From an uncultured Halieaceae bacterium (GTDB lineage: Bacteria > Pseudomonadota > Gammaproteobacteria > Pseudomonadales > Halieaceae): 64,000 nt of DNA. The translations under genes were made by a program, and so were the position numbers. Positions within the stretch are counted from its first letter, which is position 1. Every line of letters starts with the position of its first letter. Below, piece by piece: positions 45,180 through 58,101 of the stretch. The notes under the pieces are model-generated. The model searched no databases. It was not told the origin of the DNA and saw only the letters and a program-made list of their open reading frames with translations. The stretch is taken from assembly GCA_913056165.1 (NCBI GenBank), contig CAJXMD010000001.1, positions 62,001 to 126,000 of the forward strand. The letters are read 5' to 3'.

Positions 45180-46538
45180 TTATTTTTTGGTCGGTCTTTG
45201 CCAGCCGCCAATATTGCGCTGACGGGATCGACCCAGGGCTAATTCGCCGCTTGCCACATCCCCTGTAATTACCGAGCCGGCCCCAACAAAGCCGTCATCG
45301 TCAATTGTTACCGGCGCCACCAGGGTGCTGTTTGAGCCAACAAACACCCGATCACCCAATTGGGTGGGATGCTTGTTCACCCCGTCATAGTTGCAGGTGA
45401 TGGTCCCGGCCCCAATATTCGCGCCCTCACCAATCTGGGTATCACCGAGATAGGTCAGGTGGTTGGCCTTACTGCCTTCACCCAAGGTTGTGTTTTTTGT
45501 TTCTACAAAGTTACCGACCTTGCTGGCTGAGCCAAGATGTGTGCCTTGGCGGAGGCGTGCATAGGGTCCAACCTGGCATTGAGCGCCAATCCTCGCCGCG
45601 TCTATATGACAAAATGGGTGGATGGTAGAGCCTGCTGCAATTTCAGCGTCTTTAATCACACAGTTTGCACCGACGGTAACGCCATCCGACAACACTACCC
45701 GGCCTTCGAATACGGCATTTACATCGATGGAGACATTCTGTCCACAGACCAGCTCCCCTCGAATATCAATTCGGCATCGGTCCGCAATCGCCACACCCTG
45801 TCTCATCAACGCCTCAGCCTGACGTCTTTGAAACTTTCGCTCGACCTCCTCCAGTTGAATTCGATCGTTCACTCCAAGCATTTCACCCGTGTCCTGAAGA
45901 GGACAAATATCGACCGGGTAGCCGGCTGCTCGCGCAAGAGAAAACACATCGGGCAGGTAATACTCCTGTTGCGCGTTGTTGTTCTCGACTTTCGCTAACA
46001 GCATCGTAAGCTGTGCCGCGGGTGCCGCCAAAACACCAGTATTCACCTCGCAGATCTGGAGCTGTTGTCCGCTGGCATCTTTGTCTTCAACTACGGATAC
46101 GAACTCGTTCTCCTCATCGCGAATCACGCGACCGTATCCCGTTGGGTCGTCAACTGTGGCTGACAACATCGCAGGGCTTTCTGCAGCCAATGTACTTAAC
46201 TTGTGAATTGTCTCGGAGGAGATCAGTGGCACATCGCCAAACAGAACCACAACGATACTGTCGTCCCGGCAGTGTGGAAGCGCCTGCATGACCGCGTGCC
46301 CCGTTCCAAGTTGCTCGGTTTGCTCGTGAAACGATAGGTGTTGATCAGCGAGGCTGGCCCGCACCGCGTCGCCCCCATGGCCGACAACAACATGGATTGC
46401 TCTCGGTTCGAGGGACTTTGCGGTACGAACCACATGGTGTACCAGAGGCTGACCAGCGAGCGGGTGAAGCACCTTGGGCACTGCCGACTTCATACGGCTG
46501 CCTTTCCCAGCTGCGAGAATAATAACTTCAAGCGTCAT
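45180..46538 (-). CDS. glmU: Bifunctional UDP-GlcNAc pyrophosphorylase/GlcN-1-P acetyltransferase GlmU
   Basis: A 452-residue enzyme completing UDP-GlcNAc synthesis. The N-terminal uridylyltransferase domain has IILAAGKGSRMKSAVPKVLH (nucleotide site). The left-handed beta-helix C-terminal domain has hexapeptide repeats and ends with VGSNSTLVAPVTIDDDGFVGAG, and the catalytic ETKN segment (FVETKNTTLGEGSKANHLTYLGD in part). Typical length (about 455). Upstream lies the ATP synthase operon, as in most gammaproteobacteria. Confidence 0.97.
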   Translation of the reverse strand: MTLEVIILAAGKGSRMKSAVPKVLHPLAGQPLVHHVVRTAKSLEPRAIHVVVGHGGDAVRASLADQHLSFHEQTEQLGTGHAVMQALPHCRDDSIVVVLFGDVPLISSETIHKLSTLAAESPAMLSATVDDPTGYGRVIRDEENEFVSVVEDKDASGQQLQICEVNTGVLAAPAAQLTMLLAKVENNNAQQEYYLPDVFSLARAAGYPVDICPLQDTGEMLGVNDRIQLEEVERKFQRRQAEALMRQGVAIADRCRIDIRGELVCGQNVSIDVNAVFEGRVVLSDGVTVGANCVIKDAEIAAGSTIHPFCHIDAARIGAQCQVGPYARLRQGTHLGSASKVGNFVETKNTTLGEGSKANHLTYLGDTQIGEGANIGAGTITCNYDGVNKHPTQLGDRVFVGSNSTLVAPVTIDDDGFVGAGSVITGDVASGELALGRSRQRNIGGWQRPTKK

Positions 46539-46578
46539 CGCGTGGCCGCCCGTGTGAGCTTAAAACTTGCATGTATGA

Positions 46579-46587
46579 AGAATACCA
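46579..46587 (-). promoter_or_regulatory. Possible extended -10 promoter for glmU-glmS
   Basis: On the - strand TGGTATTCT (46579-46587) is an extended -10 sequence 40 bp upstream of glmU, just after the ATP synthase terminator; no good -35 is visible. Weak evidence, but the terminator implies an independent promoter here. Confidence 0.35.
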
Positions 46588-46612
46588 GTGCTGACGTGCC
46601 CTAAACCCAATA

Positions 46613-46637
46613 AAAAACCGCCCTGTAGGCGGTTTTT
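46613..46637. terminator. Terminator of the ATP synthase operon
   Basis: A 10-bp perfect stem (46613-46622 with 46628-46637) around a 5-nt CTGTA loop, AAAAACCGCC against GGCGGTTTTT, separates atpC from glmU. The symmetrical A/T runs make it bidirectional; its main role is to end the atp transcript on the - strand. Confidence 0.85.
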
Positions 46638-46640
46638 CAA

Positions 46641-46676
46641 ACTATTTACACTATTAACGCTTTTTACATTGTTTAC
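46641..46676. repeat. Four degenerate 9-bp tandem repeats downstream of atpC
   Basis: Four adjoining units on the + strand, ACTATTTAC, ACTATTAAC, GCTTTTTAC and ATTGTTTAC, share the pattern nCTnTTTAC. They lie between the atpC stop and the terminator, in the operon's 3' untranslated region. Confidence 0.5.
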
Positions 46677-46717
46677 TGGTTTCTCGCTTTTAAATACGAG
46701 CCCTTCCCCAAGGCTGC

Positions 46718-47146
46718 TTAACTTCTACCGGCGCGATTTTTCAGCTTTCGCAGGGTCGCTAGCTGAGCCGACGCTTCTGCAAGTTGAGCAGAGGCTCGAC
46801 CATAATCCAGCTCAGCACTCTGGTTAGCCAGCTCGTCCTCGGCGGCTTGCCTGGCTGCCTCCGCTGCAGCCTCATCCACATCGTCAGCGCGAATCGCCGT
46901 GTCTGCAAGCACAGTGACCACATCCCCCTGCACCTCCAGAAAGCCCCCTGAGGCATAGTAGATGTGCTCGTCTCCACCCTGCTCAACGACACGGATCGGG
47001 CCTGGCACCAGGCTGGTAAGCAGCGCCGCGTGGCCGTAACAAATACCCAGCTCCCCATCGGAGCCTGTGGCAACGAGCAACTCTACCAGCCCAGAATAAA
47101 TCTGAGCCTCAGCTGAAACGATGTCGCAATGTATGGTCATTGCCAT
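46718..47146 (-). CDS. atpC: ATP synthase F1 epsilon subunit
   Basis: A 142-residue subunit of the central stalk. The N-terminal beta-sandwich ([26 protein letters not shown]-like [19 protein letters not shown]) is well conserved, followed by a C-terminal helical hairpin rich in Ala/Glu that can inhibit ATP hydrolysis. It is the last gene of the operon, 18 bp after atpD. Confidence 0.95.
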   Translation of the reverse strand: MAMTIHCDIVSAEAQIYSGLVELLVATGSDGELGICYGHAALLTSLVPGPIRVVEQGGDEHIYYASGGFLEVQGDVVTVLADTAIRADDVDEAAAEAARQAAEDELANQSAELDYGRASAQLAEASAQLATLRKLKNRAGRS

Positions 47147-47164
47147 AAAGTTAACCTACGTTCT

Positions 47165-48571
<1,407 letters not shown>

Positions 48572-48627
48572 TCACTCTTTTCTATTCCGGGCGATAAAAA
48601 CCGCCAAAATCACTAAAAATTTCTCTA

Positions 48628-49491
48628 TTAACTAATTGCCGCCGCACCACCAACAATTTCCGACAGCTCTTGGGTGATCGCTGCCTGTCTGGCTTTGTTG
48701 TAAACGAGCTGCAACTCGTCGATCAAGGTGCCCGCATTGTCACTGGCATTTTTCATGGCGATCATTCGAGCCGCCTGCTCACAAGCCCCGTTTTCAACGA
48801 CGGCCTGATAAACCAGAGACTCGATGTATCGAGTCAGCAGCTCATCGAGCAGCTCTTTTGCATCGGGCTCATAAATATAGTCCCAATGGTGAGCAAGGCT
48901 TTCGTCATCCGACGCCTCGAGCGGCAGGAGCTGTTCAACCTGAGGGGTTTGAGTCATGGTGTTCACGAACTCATTGCTCACCAAATAAAGCTTGTCTATT
49001 CGCCCATCAACGTAAGCGTCTAACATGTGCTTCACGCCGCCGATCAATTGATCAACCGTCGGCTCTTCGCCGATATCACGAACGCTGGCCACAACATTAC
49101 CACCCACGCTTTTGAAAAAAGCCATCGATTTAGCACCGATGAGGGAAAGATCCACCTGTATATCTTGATCTGACCAGGTTCTCATCCCATTAATCGCGGC
49201 CTTGAACAAATTGATATTCAAACCACCACATAAACCACGGTCGGTTGAAACAATGATGTAGCCAACCCGCTGCACTGGCCGTTCTGTCATATATGCATGC
49301 CGGTATTCTGGCACCGAGTTAGCTATATGCCCCACCACCGCGCGTATTCTCTTTGCGTAGGGCTTTCCTAGCTCCATCCGCTCCTGCGCCCGCCGCATCT
49401 TACTTGCTGCGACCATCTCCATCGCGCTCGTAATTTTTTGGGTTGAGCGGATGCTCGAAATTTTTGTGCGGATTTCTTTTCCGGCAGCCAT
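48628..49491 (-). CDS. atpG: ATP synthase F1 gamma subunit
   Basis: A 287-residue rotor shaft subunit. The N-terminal helix [35 protein letters not shown] (in part) and the C-terminal helix [34 protein letters not shown] (in part) form the coiled coil inside alpha3beta3; [16 protein letters not shown] is diagnostic. Gap to atpA is 6 bp. Confidence 0.97.
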   Translation of the reverse strand: MAAGKEIRTKISSIRSTQKITSAMEMVAASKMRRAQERMELGKPYAKRIRAVVGHIANSVPEYRHAYMTERPVQRVGYIIVSTDRGLCGGLNINLFKAAINGMRTWSDQDIQVDLSLIGAKSMAFFKSVGGNVVASVRDIGEEPTVDQLIGGVKHMLDAYVDGRIDKLYLVSNEFVNTMTQTPQVEQLLPLEASDDESLAHHWDYIYEPDAKELLDELLTRYIESLVYQAVVENGACEQAARMIAMKNASDNAGTLIDELQLVYNKARQAAITQELSEIVGGAAAIS

Positions 49492-49497
49492 GGGAAA

Positions 49498-51042
49498 TTA
49501 CCAAGTTTGTGTGGACTTGAAGGTTTCGATGGCCGACTTGAACGCCTCTTCTCGACCGTCATCCCAACCGCCGTCCGCCGCAATCTCATCCATAAGCGCG
49601 CCATGCTCTCCGCGCATATAAGAAATAAGCGCCGCCTCGAAGTCGCCAACTTTTGCCACCTCAATATCTTCCAGATGGCCCTCATTTGCGGCGTAGAGCA
49701 CCAAGCCCATTTCAGCGATCGATTGGGGGGCATACTGCTTTTGCTTCATGAGCTCGGTAACTCGCTCACCGTGGTCAAGCTGTGCCCTTGTTGCATCATC
49801 CAGATCGGAGGCAAACTGCGAAAAAGCGGCTAGCTCCCGGTACTGGGCAAGTGCCGTACGAATACCCCCGGAGAGCTTTTTAACAATTTTAGTCTGAGCG
49901 GCACCGCCCACTCGAGATACTGAAATACCAGCGTTCATTGCGGGGCGAACACCCGCATTGAACATGTCGGCCTCGAGAAATATCTGGCCATCGGTAATTG
50001 AAATGACGTTTGTGGGCACGAAGGCCGAGACGTCACCTGCCTGGGTTTCGATAACCGGGAGTGCAGTAAGCGAGCCTGTCTTTCCTTTAACCGCACCATC
50101 AGTGAACTTCTCTACGTAATCGGCGTTGACGCGAGCAGCCCGCTCAAGAAGGCGAGAGTGAAGGTAAAACACATCACCGGGGTAAGCTTCCCGGCCGGGC
50201 GGGCGTCGCAGCAGCAGTGAAATCTGCCGGTAAGCGACAGCCTGTTTTGACAGGTCGTCGTAAATAATAAGTGCATCTTCGCCGCGGTCCCGGTAGTACT
50301 CGCCCATGGTGCAGCCTGCAAAAGGCGCGAGATATTGCATTGCGGCCGGGTCCGAGGCGTTCGCTGCAACGACAATGGTGTGCTCCATCGCGCCATGCTC
50401 TTCAAGCTTTCTTACGACGGCTGCGACAGAAGAGGCCTTCTGGCCAACAGCCACGTAAATACACTTAATACCGGTGCCCTTCTGGTTGATGATGGCATCG
50501 ACGGCAATCGCAGTTTTACCAACCTGGCGGTCCCCAATAATAAGCTCTCGCTGACCCCGGCCGATTGGCACCATGGCATCAATCGCCTTCAGACCAATTT
50601 GAACGGGCTGGTCAACCGACTGGCGCGCGATAACCCCTGGCGCAATTTTTTCAATCGCGTCGGTCTCGGTCGCATCTATGGCGCCGCGGCCATCAATGGG
50701 ATTACCCAGCGCATCGACAACTCGACCTTGCAGAGCGGGCCCAACAGGAACCTCCAGAATACGGCCTGTGCAGCGACAGGTTTGACCTTCTGCGAGCTTC
50801 TTGTAGTCACCCAGGACTACAGCACCTACCGAGTCACGCTCCAGGTTGAGGGCCAAACCATAGACGCCTCCCTCAAATTCGATCATCTCGCCGTATTGGA
50901 CCTCGGTAAGTCCGTGAATACGGATGATGCCGTCCGTTACCGATACGATTGTGCCTTCATTAGTCGCCTGCGTCGAAACATCAAGCTGTTCGATACGCTG
51001 CTTAATGATGTCGCTGATTTCTGAAGGGTTAAGTTGCTGCAT
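49498..51042 (-). CDS. atpA: ATP synthase F1 alpha subunit
   Basis: A 514-residue nucleotide-binding but non-catalytic subunit. N-terminal [20 protein letters not shown], Walker [16 protein letters not shown] (about residue 170), [40 protein letters not shown] (about 285-325, in part) and the arginine finger region [12 protein letters not shown] are conserved. Placed between atpH and atpG as usual. Confidence 0.98.
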   Translation of the reverse strand: MQQLNPSEISDIIKQRIEQLDVSTQATNEGTIVSVTDGIIRIHGLTEVQYGEMIEFEGGVYGLALNLERDSVGAVVLGDYKKLAEGQTCRCTGRILEVPVGPALQGRVVDALGNPIDGRGAIDATETDAIEKIAPGVIARQSVDQPVQIGLKAIDAMVPIGRGQRELIIGDRQVGKTAIAVDAIINQKGTGIKCIYVAVGQKASSVAAVVRKLEEHGAMEHTIVVAANASDPAAMQYLAPFAGCTMGEYYRDRGEDALIIYDDLSKQAVAYRQISLLLRRPPGREAYPGDVFYLHSRLLERAARVNADYVEKFTDGAVKGKTGSLTALPVIETQAGDVSAFVPTNVISITDGQIFLEADMFNAGVRPAMNAGISVSRVGGAAQTKIVKKLSGGIRTALAQYRELAAFSQFASDLDDATRAQLDHGERVTELMKQKQYAPQSIAEMGLVLYAANEGHLEDIEVAKVGDFEAALISYMRGEHGALMDEIAADGGWDDGREEAFKSAIETFKSTQTW

Positions 51043-51057
51043 GACCTGTTTCCTCTG

Positions 51058-51594
51058 TCAGGGTGTCAGCGCGCCCGCTAGCTTTGCTAGCCGACCGCGA
51101 ACAGAGCCGTCGATGACCATATCGCCGGCTCGAATTACCGCTCCGCCCAGTAACGCGGAGTCTGTTTGATGTGTAAGGGATACGCTACGGGACAGCTGAC
51201 GCTCAAGAGATTTTTCAAGGTCAGCAACATCGCTGTCAGACAAATCGAAGGCCGATGTCACCTCCACCGCAACAGACGTTTCCAGCGCTTGCTTCTGTTC
51301 GCTGTAAAGGGCGGCCACTTCTGGCAATAACAACAGCCGATCATTCTCCGCAAGAATTTTAATAAAGTTTTGAACCGATGCCGGGACATCTACCTCAACC
51401 AGCCCCAACAGTGCCATAGCGAGCTGCTCACCTGATTGTGTTGGACTGTTAATCAGCTCCACAACTTTCGGTTCGAGGCTGACTGCTGCGAGCTCGGTCA
51501 ACACCAACTCCCAATCCGTCAATCCGCCATTGCCGCGCGCGTAATCGAACGCTGCGCGAGCATAAGGGCGGGCGAGAGTTTTGGGCTCGACCAC
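51058..51594 (-). CDS. atpH: ATP synthase F1 delta subunit
   Basis: A 178-residue peripheral-stalk subunit (OSCP homologue). It has the family features LARPYARAAFDYA at the N-terminus, VQNFIKILAENDRLLLLPEV in the middle, and DSALLGGAVIRAGDMVIDGSVRGRLAKL at the end (in part). One base separates its start from the atpF stop. Confidence 0.96.
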   Translation of the reverse strand: MVEPKTLARPYARAAFDYARGNGGLTDWELVLTELAAVSLEPKVVELINSPTQSGEQLAMALLGLVEVDVPASVQNFIKILAENDRLLLLPEVAALYSEQKQALETSVAVEVTSAFDLSDSDVADLEKSLERQLSRSVSLTHQTDSALLGGAVIRAGDMVIDGSVRGRLAKLAGALTP

Positions 51595-51595
51595 G

Positions 51596-52066
51596 CTAGC
51601 TCTCCACCGTCAGGCTGGCGAGCATCGCCGCGTGCTTGCTGGCATCGACTTCTGCCCCAAGGATTTTTTCAGCGCCTTGAATGGCTAGCTGGCTCACTTT
51701 CGCCATCAGCTCTTCTTGGGCTCGTGCTCGTTCCTGTTCAATTTCTGCAGAGGCCGCGGCCTTGATGCGATCCGCTTCAACCACCGCAGCAGCCTTGGCC
51801 TCATCGACCAGCGCCGCCGCTCGTTTGTTGGCTGCATCTATAATCCCAGCCGCCTCTTTTTTGGCCTCGGCCATCTGAGCGCTGGCATTTTTTTGGGCCA
51901 GCTCGAGATCGTGGCTCGCTCTATCCGCCGCAGCTAGACCATCGGTGATTTTCTGTTGCCGCTCAGCCATTGCACCCACGATCGGCGGCCACACAAAGCG
52001 CATACAAAAAGCAACAAACGCCACGAAAGCGAGCATTTGGCCTATAAGCGTAAGATTGATATTCAC
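51596..52066 (-). CDS. atpF: ATP synthase F0 b subunit
   Basis: A 156-residue stator subunit: an N-terminal helix ([28 protein letters not shown]) spans the membrane and a long charged alpha-helix (Ala/Glu/Lys rich, [19 protein letters not shown]) dimerises in the cytoplasm. Typical gammaproteobacterial length of 156. It is 61 bp after atpE. Confidence 0.97.
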   Translation of the reverse strand: MNINLTLIGQMLAFVAFVAFCMRFVWPPIVGAMAERQQKITDGLAAADRASHDLELAQKNASAQMAEAKKEAAGIIDAANKRAAALVDEAKAAAVVEADRIKAAASAEIEQERARAQEELMAKVSQLAIQGAEKILGAEVDASKHAAMLASLTVES

Positions 52067-52127
52067 TGTTTGCTCCCGTTTTCGACCAACCGTTCCAAGG
52101 ATTAACCCCGGCTGGCTATGGTCTCAG

Positions 52128-52364
<237 letters not shown>

Positions 52365-52402
52365 CTACTTAAGTGGTAGCACGTGTGCTTGTGTTGTGAA
52401 AT

Positions 52403-53308
<906 letters not shown>

Positions 53309-53334
53309 CTACATTTAAGCGATTTTAGCCGCTT

Positions 53335-53706
53335 TTAACTACTTATTCGGCGTGTTTTAACGTGATAGGCAACCGGGGTTACCCCTATCGCCATCGCAGC
53401 ACCCGTTATTACGGCGAGGCCGCTTACTTCTTGCTTGAGCGCAAACAGCACCGCAAACCCAGCCCCCGTCAGCGAGTACTTTGCGACCGCCAGCAGGGCC
53501 GGCTTGGCTGCCCATCGGCGACTCCCCAGCTGATGGGCCAGCCACCACTGGGGCAAAATCACCACAAGCCCGCCAAAGAACAGGTCTAGAGCCGCCCCCA
53601 AATCAACCGTGATGGCTGTCATGCCCGCCAAAACCAGAGTAATGGCTGCAGAAATAAGCAGCGCTGTAACCGCCCGCCCCTTCACCGCCCCAAACGGATC
53701 AACCAC
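53335..53706 (-). CDS. atpI: ATP synthase subunit I (AtpI)
   Basis: A 123-residue protein with four hydrophobic helices (VTALLISAAITLVLAGMTA first). AtpI assists c-ring assembly and is not essential. The start is GTG at 53706, the first gene of the atp operon. Sequence conservation is weak, as usual for AtpI, so the call rests largely on position, size and topology. Confidence 0.85.
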   Translation of the reverse strand: MVDPFGAVKGRAVTALLISAAITLVLAGMTAITVDLGAALDLFFGGLVVILPQWWLAHQLGSRRWAAKPALLAVAKYSLTGAGFAVLFALKQEVSGLAVITGAAMAIGVTPVAYHVKTRRISS

Positions 53707-53750
53707 TTAACGGCGCGTCACCTAGGCTGGAGGCCCAAAAAACGGGGGCG

Positions 53751-53779
53751 AGTGTAAAGGATGTAAGAAGCCATATCAA
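53751..53779 (-). promoter_or_regulatory. Putative promoter of the atp operon
   Basis: On the - strand TTGATA (53774-53779), a 17-bp spacer and TACACT (53751-53756) lie in the 84-bp gap between parB and atpI, 45 bp before the atpI GTG. Ideal spacing and four to five matches per hexamer. Confidence 0.6.
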
Positions 53780-53790
53780 CAAATCCAACG

Positions 53791-54702
53791 CTAGCGAAAG
53801 CGTGTCAAGATACCCTCTAACTCTTCGTTAGTGCTGAACGTAATGACCAGCTTACCGCCCCCGGGCCCCTGGGTTTTTAACGTTACTCTCGCGCCTAATT
53901 TTTCAGAGAGCTCTCGCTCCAGACGCTGTACGTCCGGATCAACCCGAGCGCCAGTCATGCGGGCACCCCCGTCGGGCAGCAGCAGACTCTTTACCAACCG
54001 TTCCGTTTGTCGGACAGACAAGCTGGACTGGGACACTTGGCGGGCGGCTTTTAACTGTTGCCGGCCTTCTAAGGCGAGCAGTACCTTTCCGTGACCTGTA
54101 TCTATCAGGCCCTGCTCAACCATCGTGAGAACATCTGGCTCTAAAGTCAGCAGACGCATTGCGTTGGCGATCGACGATCTTGATTTACCCACCCTGTCTG
54201 CTACCTGTTGCTGACTGAGCTGAAACTCCTGCTGCAGTCGTTTCAATGCCACCGCCTCCTCAACCGGATTTAAGTCTTTGCGTTGAATGTTTTCAATGAG
54301 CGCCATTGCTATTGCGGCGTCGTCACCCACCTCCCGAACCAGTGCGGGAATGGTGTCCAGACCAGCCAGCTGGCTGGCTCGCCAGCGTCTCTCGCCGGCA
54401 ATAATCTCCCAGTTTCCGCCGCTCTGGGTCCTTACAACAATGGGCTGCATAACCCCTTGGCTTTTGATGCTCTCCGCCAGTTCCTGCAGCGCTACCTGTT
54501 CAAAATCCCTGCGGGGCTGATATTTCCCTCGGCGCAACTTCTCAAGGGGTATCTGCCGAAGCCCTGTGTTGGTGGGGGCATACTCTTCGCTGTTTTTTTG
54601 GTCGGATTGAGGGGTTGATGCTGGGTTGGAAGAAATGGCGGTGGCGCTTAACAACACATCAAGGTCTTTACCCAAACTTCCTTTTCGCTTTCGTGTGCTC
54701 AA
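53791..54702 (-). CDS. parB: Chromosome partitioning protein ParB
   Basis: A 303-residue CTPase-clamp/DNA-binding partition protein. The N-terminal ParB/Srx domain has KLRRGKYQPRRDFE (about 55), QPIVVRTQSG and the GERRWRASQLAGL motif (about 107), used in CTP binding. The helix-turn-helix QLSQQQVADRVGKSRSSIANAMRLL (about 156-180, in part) reads parS, and the C-terminal dimerisation region follows. No clear parS was found in the window. Confidence 0.95.
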   Translation of the reverse strand: MSTRKRKGSLGKDLDVLLSATAISSNPASTPQSDQKNSEEYAPTNTGLRQIPLEKLRRGKYQPRRDFEQVALQELAESIKSQGVMQPIVVRTQSGGNWEIIAGERRWRASQLAGLDTIPALVREVGDDAAIAMALIENIQRKDLNPVEEAVALKRLQQEFQLSQQQVADRVGKSRSSIANAMRLLTLEPDVLTMVEQGLIDTGHGKVLLALEGRQQLKAARQVSQSSLSVRQTERLVKSLLLPDGGARMTGARVDPDVQRLERELSEKLGARVTLKTQGPGGGKLVITFSTNEELEGILTRFR

Positions 54703-54734
54703 GCTACAGCCCTCAAATCCCTGATTCCAACAGC

Positions 54735-54760
54735 ATAAAAAAGCCTTGCCGAGGCCGAGG
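54735..54760 (-). terminator. Weak hairpin-T-run between parA and parB
   Basis: On the - strand a short GCCT/AGGC stem (54743-54746 with 54752-54755) is followed by TTTTTT (54737-54742), just after the parA stop. It might attenuate parA read-through into parB, but the stem is only 4 bp and the surrounding GC-rich sequence allows other pairings. Confidence 0.3.
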
Positions 54761-54768
54761 AGGCCAGG

Positions 54769-55563
54769 TTAGTCACCTGCCTGTGCACCCTCGATCTCAC
54801 TCCTTTCCCGCTGCCTTTTCACAAACTCTCCAGCAAGCGCCGCATAAGCCCTGGCCCCAGCGCTATAGCGGTCGTAATGAAGAGCCGGCAACCCGTGGCT
54901 TGGTGCCTCCGCTAACCTCACGTTTCTAGGTATCACAGTCCGATAAACCTTATCACCAAAGTGCTTATGGAGCTGCGCGGAGACCTCATTGGTTAGTGAG
55001 TTACGAGGATCGTACATGGTGCGCAAAATGCCTTCTACCTCCAACCGAGGATTGGCCGCTTCTTTAACTCTTTCGATGGTGGCCAGCAAGGTCGAAAGCC
55101 CTTCCAAGGCAAAATACTCACATTGCATCGTGATAACGACCGAGTTAGCCGCAATCAACGCATTAACCGTCAACATACTCAGGGAGGGTGGGCAATCGAT
55201 AATGATCATATCGAACTGAAACCCTGCCGCGAGAGCATTAGCCAGTCTATGCTCCCGGCCCTCGAGATTTAAAAGCTCTACTTCTGCAGCGGTTAGGTCC
55301 CGGTTTGCACCTACTAACGAATAGCCGTTGTCGGCGGCGGGGACCGCGACATCCTTCAGTGGCGCTCCCTCAACAAGTAAATCGTACGCGGTTAGCTCCA
55401 AATTGTGTTTATCAACCCCGGAGGACATGGTGGCGTTGCCCTGGGGATCGAGGTCGACCAAAAGGACCGATCGGCCCATAGCTGCAAGGCTCGCCGCTAA
55501 ATTCACACTGGTCGTGGTCTTCCCGACACCCCCTTTCTGGTTAGCAACGGCAACTATTTTCAT
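54769..55563 (-). CDS. parA: Chromosome partitioning ATPase ParA (Soj)
   Basis: A 264-residue deviant-Walker ATPase. KGGVGKTTTSVNLAASLA with the deviant lysine is near residue 10; DLDPQGNATMSSG is the Walker A' region and IIIDCPPSLSMLTVNAL the Walker B region. No N-terminal DNA-binding extension, so this is the chromosomal (type Ib-like, Soj) form. The ATG overlaps the rsmG stop by 4 nt. It forms dynamic gradients on the nucleoid with ParB. Confidence 0.97.
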   Translation of the reverse strand: MKIVAVANQKGGVGKTTTSVNLAASLAAMGRSVLLVDLDPQGNATMSSGVDKHNLELTAYDLLVEGAPLKDVAVPAADNGYSLVGANRDLTAAEVELLNLEGREHRLANALAAGFQFDMIIIDCPPSLSMLTVNALIAANSVVITMQCEYFALEGLSTLLATIERVKEAANPRLEVEGILRTMYDPRNSLTNEVSAQLHKHFGDKVYRTVIPRNVRLAEAPSHGLPALHYDRYSAGARAYAALAGEFVKRQRERSEIEGAQAGD

Positions 55564-56213
55564 TGTTTCAGGTCTTCCCGCTGCGCTGTAGGCTTCATCG
55601 ACACAACAACTCTTGGCTCATCAAGAAAAGGCACGTCCAACATTGTCGTGGAAGTAACCTCCACATCGTTATCAAGCTCAGCCAATTCGGCCTCGTAACC
55701 TGCAGATTTCATTGCCAATATGGTGCCCGATGACTTCAACAGGTGCGAGCACTCGTCAACCATCTTAGCACTACTCGAAAAAGCCCTCGTCACAACGTGG
55801 TCGTATCCACCATGTTCCACATGGTCTCTCACTCGACTGTGGACAATGTGGACGTTTGAAAGCTCCAAGTGGGTCACCACATGATGTAAGAAGCGGGTTT
55901 TCTTGCCGTTACTATCAAGGAGAACCACTGTCTTGTCCGGCCGCATGACCGCGAGTGGTATCCCAGGAAGGCCTGCCCCGGTACCCACATCAATCACCGT
56001 TTTTCCGGTGACAGATGAAAGTAGTGACAGGCTATCAAGTATGTGGCGGACCACCATATCCCCAGGGTCTTTAATTGCCGTAAGGTTATATGCCTTGTTC
56101 CATTGGTGAAGCAGCGCCACGTAAGAGAGTAGTGCGTCGCGCTGAGCGATGGTCGTCTCAAGTTGCAGCTGATTGACACCACGCTGCAAAAGGCTTTCTG
56201 AGGTATCAGCCAT
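55560..56213 (-). CDS. rsmG: 16S rRNA (guanine527-N7)-methyltransferase RsmG (GidB)
   Basis: A 217-residue methyltransferase forming m7G527; loss gives low-level streptomycin resistance in homologues. [28 protein letters not shown] (about 37-64, in part) and the SAM motif [21 protein letters not shown] are typical. It overlaps mnmG by 8 nt upstream and parA by 4 nt downstream, forming the classic mnmG-rsmG-parA-parB run. Confidence 0.96.
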   Translation of the reverse strand: MADTSESLLQRGVNQLQLETTIAQRDALLSYVALLHQWNKAYNLTAIKDPGDMVVRHILDSLSLLSSVTGKTVIDVGTGAGLPGIPLAVMRPDKTVVLLDSNGKKTRFLHHVVTHLELSNVHIVHSRVRDHVEHGGYDHVVTRAFSSSAKMVDECSHLLKSSGTILAMKSAGYEAELAELDNDVEVTSTTMLDVPFLDEPRVVVSMKPTAQREDLKQ

Positions 56214-58101
56214 TAGAGACGCGTTCGACTGACTCCGACCTCTTCAAATAAACAAGCAGTAAAGACAAGGCCGCTGGGGTTACCCCAGAAATTCTGCCTG
56301 CTCTAGCCAACGACGCGGGCCTTGCCTCGCTCAGTTTTTGGGAAATTTCATTAGATAGTCCCGGAACCGCCGAGTAGTCCAGATCGGCTGGCAGTGACAT
56401 ATCCTCCTGTCGACGCAGTCGGGCAATGTCTTCGGACTGGCGCTCAATATAGCCAGCATATTTAAGCTGAATCGCCACTTGATCAGCGGCATGCCTGGTG
56501 GACACTAGCGGGTCGCCAGCTAGATAAGCTATGTCGTTATAGTTGAAAGTTGGGCGGCGTAGCAGGTCCGCCAGCGAATATTCGCGCGAAAGCGGCTTAT
56601 CAAGAAGTGGTTCCAGTTTATCAGCAGCCTTCGATTTGGGTTGTATATAAGTCGTCTCCAAACGGTGCTTTTCTCTTTCAATACTCTCTTTTCTTTCGAC
56701 GAAAGACCGCCATTGTTCGTCGTCCACCAAGCCCATTTCACGACCCAACTCTGTTAGCCGGAGGTCTGCATTATCCTCGCGTAATAGGAGGCGATATTCT
56801 GCTCGTGAAGTGAACATCCGGTACGGCTCCTGAGTGCCTAGGGTTACCAGATCGTCTACCAGCACGCCAAGGTAAGCCTGATCACGGGAGGGCTCCCATG
56901 GGGCAAGGTCCCGAGAGCGCCGAGCAGCATTCAAACCCGCCAATAAGCCTTGAGCAGCTGCCTCCTCATAGCCGGTGGTACCGTTAATCTGGCCGGCAAA
57001 GAATAGCCCTTCCACGCTCTTTGTTTCCAAGGAGTGCCTCAAGTCTCTAGGATCGAAGTAGTCATACTCGATGGCATAACCAGCACGCGTGATATGACTA
57101 TTCTCCAATCCTTTTATTGATCGAACCAATTCAGCTTGGACATCGAAAGGCAGGCTGGTAGAGATCCCGTTGGGGTAAAGTTCTGTGGTACATAACCCCT
57201 CTGGCTCAATAAAGATCTGATGGGAGTCCTTGTCAGCAAAGCGATGTATTTTGTCCTCGATACTGGGGCAATAACGAGGGCCTGCCCCTTCAATAACACC
57301 GCCAAATAAGGGCGACCTATCCAAACCCGCGCGGATGATGTGGTGGGTATTCTCGTTGGTGGCGGTAATCCAACAGCAACGCTGTTCTGGGTGGGTGTCT
57401 GTTGATCCGTACAGAGACATCACCGGCCTTGGCGTGTCTCCCCACTGTTCTTCCATCACCGAAAAATCCACGGTCCTGGCGTCGATACGAGGAGGGGTTC
57501 CTGTTTTCAGGCGCCCTACCCTAGGACAGAGCTCACGCAAACGATCGGCCAGCCCTATTGAGGCTGCATCACCAGCCCTTCCCCCCGATGTCTGCTCCAT
57601 TCCCACATGGAGTTTCCCATTTAGAAACGTGCCGGCAGTCAACACTACATTGTCGCTGTAGAATTTCAGATTACTACGTGTCGCAACCCCTCTGACGCGA
57701 TTGCCATGCAACAGGATATCCTCAACCGCATCCTGAAAAATACTGAGACCTGTTTGCTGCTGTAAGCGCTGTCGAATCCCGTTTCGGTACAAAACCCGAT
57801 CTGCCTGTGCGCGGGTTGCCCTTACCGCGGGTCCTTTTCGGGCATTGAGTACCCGAAACTGTATCCCAGCTCGGTCAGTAGCACGCGCCATGGCACCACC
57901 TAGCGCATCAACCTCCCTAACCAAATGGCTTTTACCGATACCGCCGATGGCGGGGTTACATGACATTTGACCTAACGTATCGATTGAATGGGTCAGCAGC
58001 AGCGTTTTGGCTCCCGCGCGGGCAGCAGCAAGCGCGGCCTCTGTCCCAGCGTGGCCGCCGCCTACAACAATCACGTCAAAGTAATAGCTAGTTGTGGTCA
58101 T
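56206..58101 (-). CDS. mnmG: tRNA uridine-5-carboxymethylaminomethyl modification enzyme MnmG (GidA)
   Basis: A 631-residue FAD enzyme that with MnmE makes the cmnm5 modification at U34. FAD motif [21 protein letters not shown] begins near residue 10; [23 protein letters not shown] and [16 protein letters not shown] are MnmG signatures; the C-terminal helical domain ends with [14 protein letters not shown]. The stretch of 545 bp upstream separates it from mnmE, which is unusually far for these genes in this order. Confidence 0.97.
   Translation of the reverse strand: MTTTSYYFDVIVVGGGHAGTEAALAAARAGAKTLLLTHSIDTLGQMSCNPAIGGIGKSHLVREVDALGGAMARATDRAGIQFRVLNARKGPAVRATRAQADRVLYRNGIRQRLQQQTGLSIFQDAVEDILLHGNRVRGVATRSNLKFYSDNVVLTAGTFLNGKLHVGMEQTSGGRAGDAASIGLADRLRELCPRVGRLKTGTPPRIDARTVDFSVMEEQWGDTPRPVMSLYGSTDTHPEQRCCWITATNENTHHIIRAGLDRSPLFGGVIEGAGPRYCPSIEDKIHRFADKDSHQIFIEPEGLCTTELYPNGISTSLPFDVQAELVRSIKGLENSHITRAGYAIEYDYFDPRDLRHSLETKSVEGLFFAGQINGTTGYEEAAAQGLLAGLNAARRSRDLAPWEPSRDQAYLGVLVDDLVTLGTQEPYRMFTSRAEYRLLLREDNADLRLTELGREMGLVDDEQWRSFVERKESIEREKHRLETTYIQPKSKAADKLEPLLDKPLSREYSLADLLRRPTFNYNDIAYLAGDPLVSTRHAADQVAIQLKYAGYIERQSEDIARLRRQEDMSLPADLDYSAVPGLSNEISQKLSEARPASLARAGRISGVTPAALSLLLVYLKRSESVERVSNG

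Noticed and set aside
46588..46827. 79-codon frame with repeated Leu-Phe-Thr
   Set aside because: It is only the translation of the 9-bp tandem repeats and the antisense of atpC.
50335..51024. 229-codon + strand frame inside atpA
   Set aside because: Antisense shadow of atpA with no family resemblance.
55813..55824. parS-like TGTTCCACATGG within rsmG
   Set aside because: Only one half matches the partition-site consensus; the other half and the central CACGTG are not conserved, and it lies in coding sequence.
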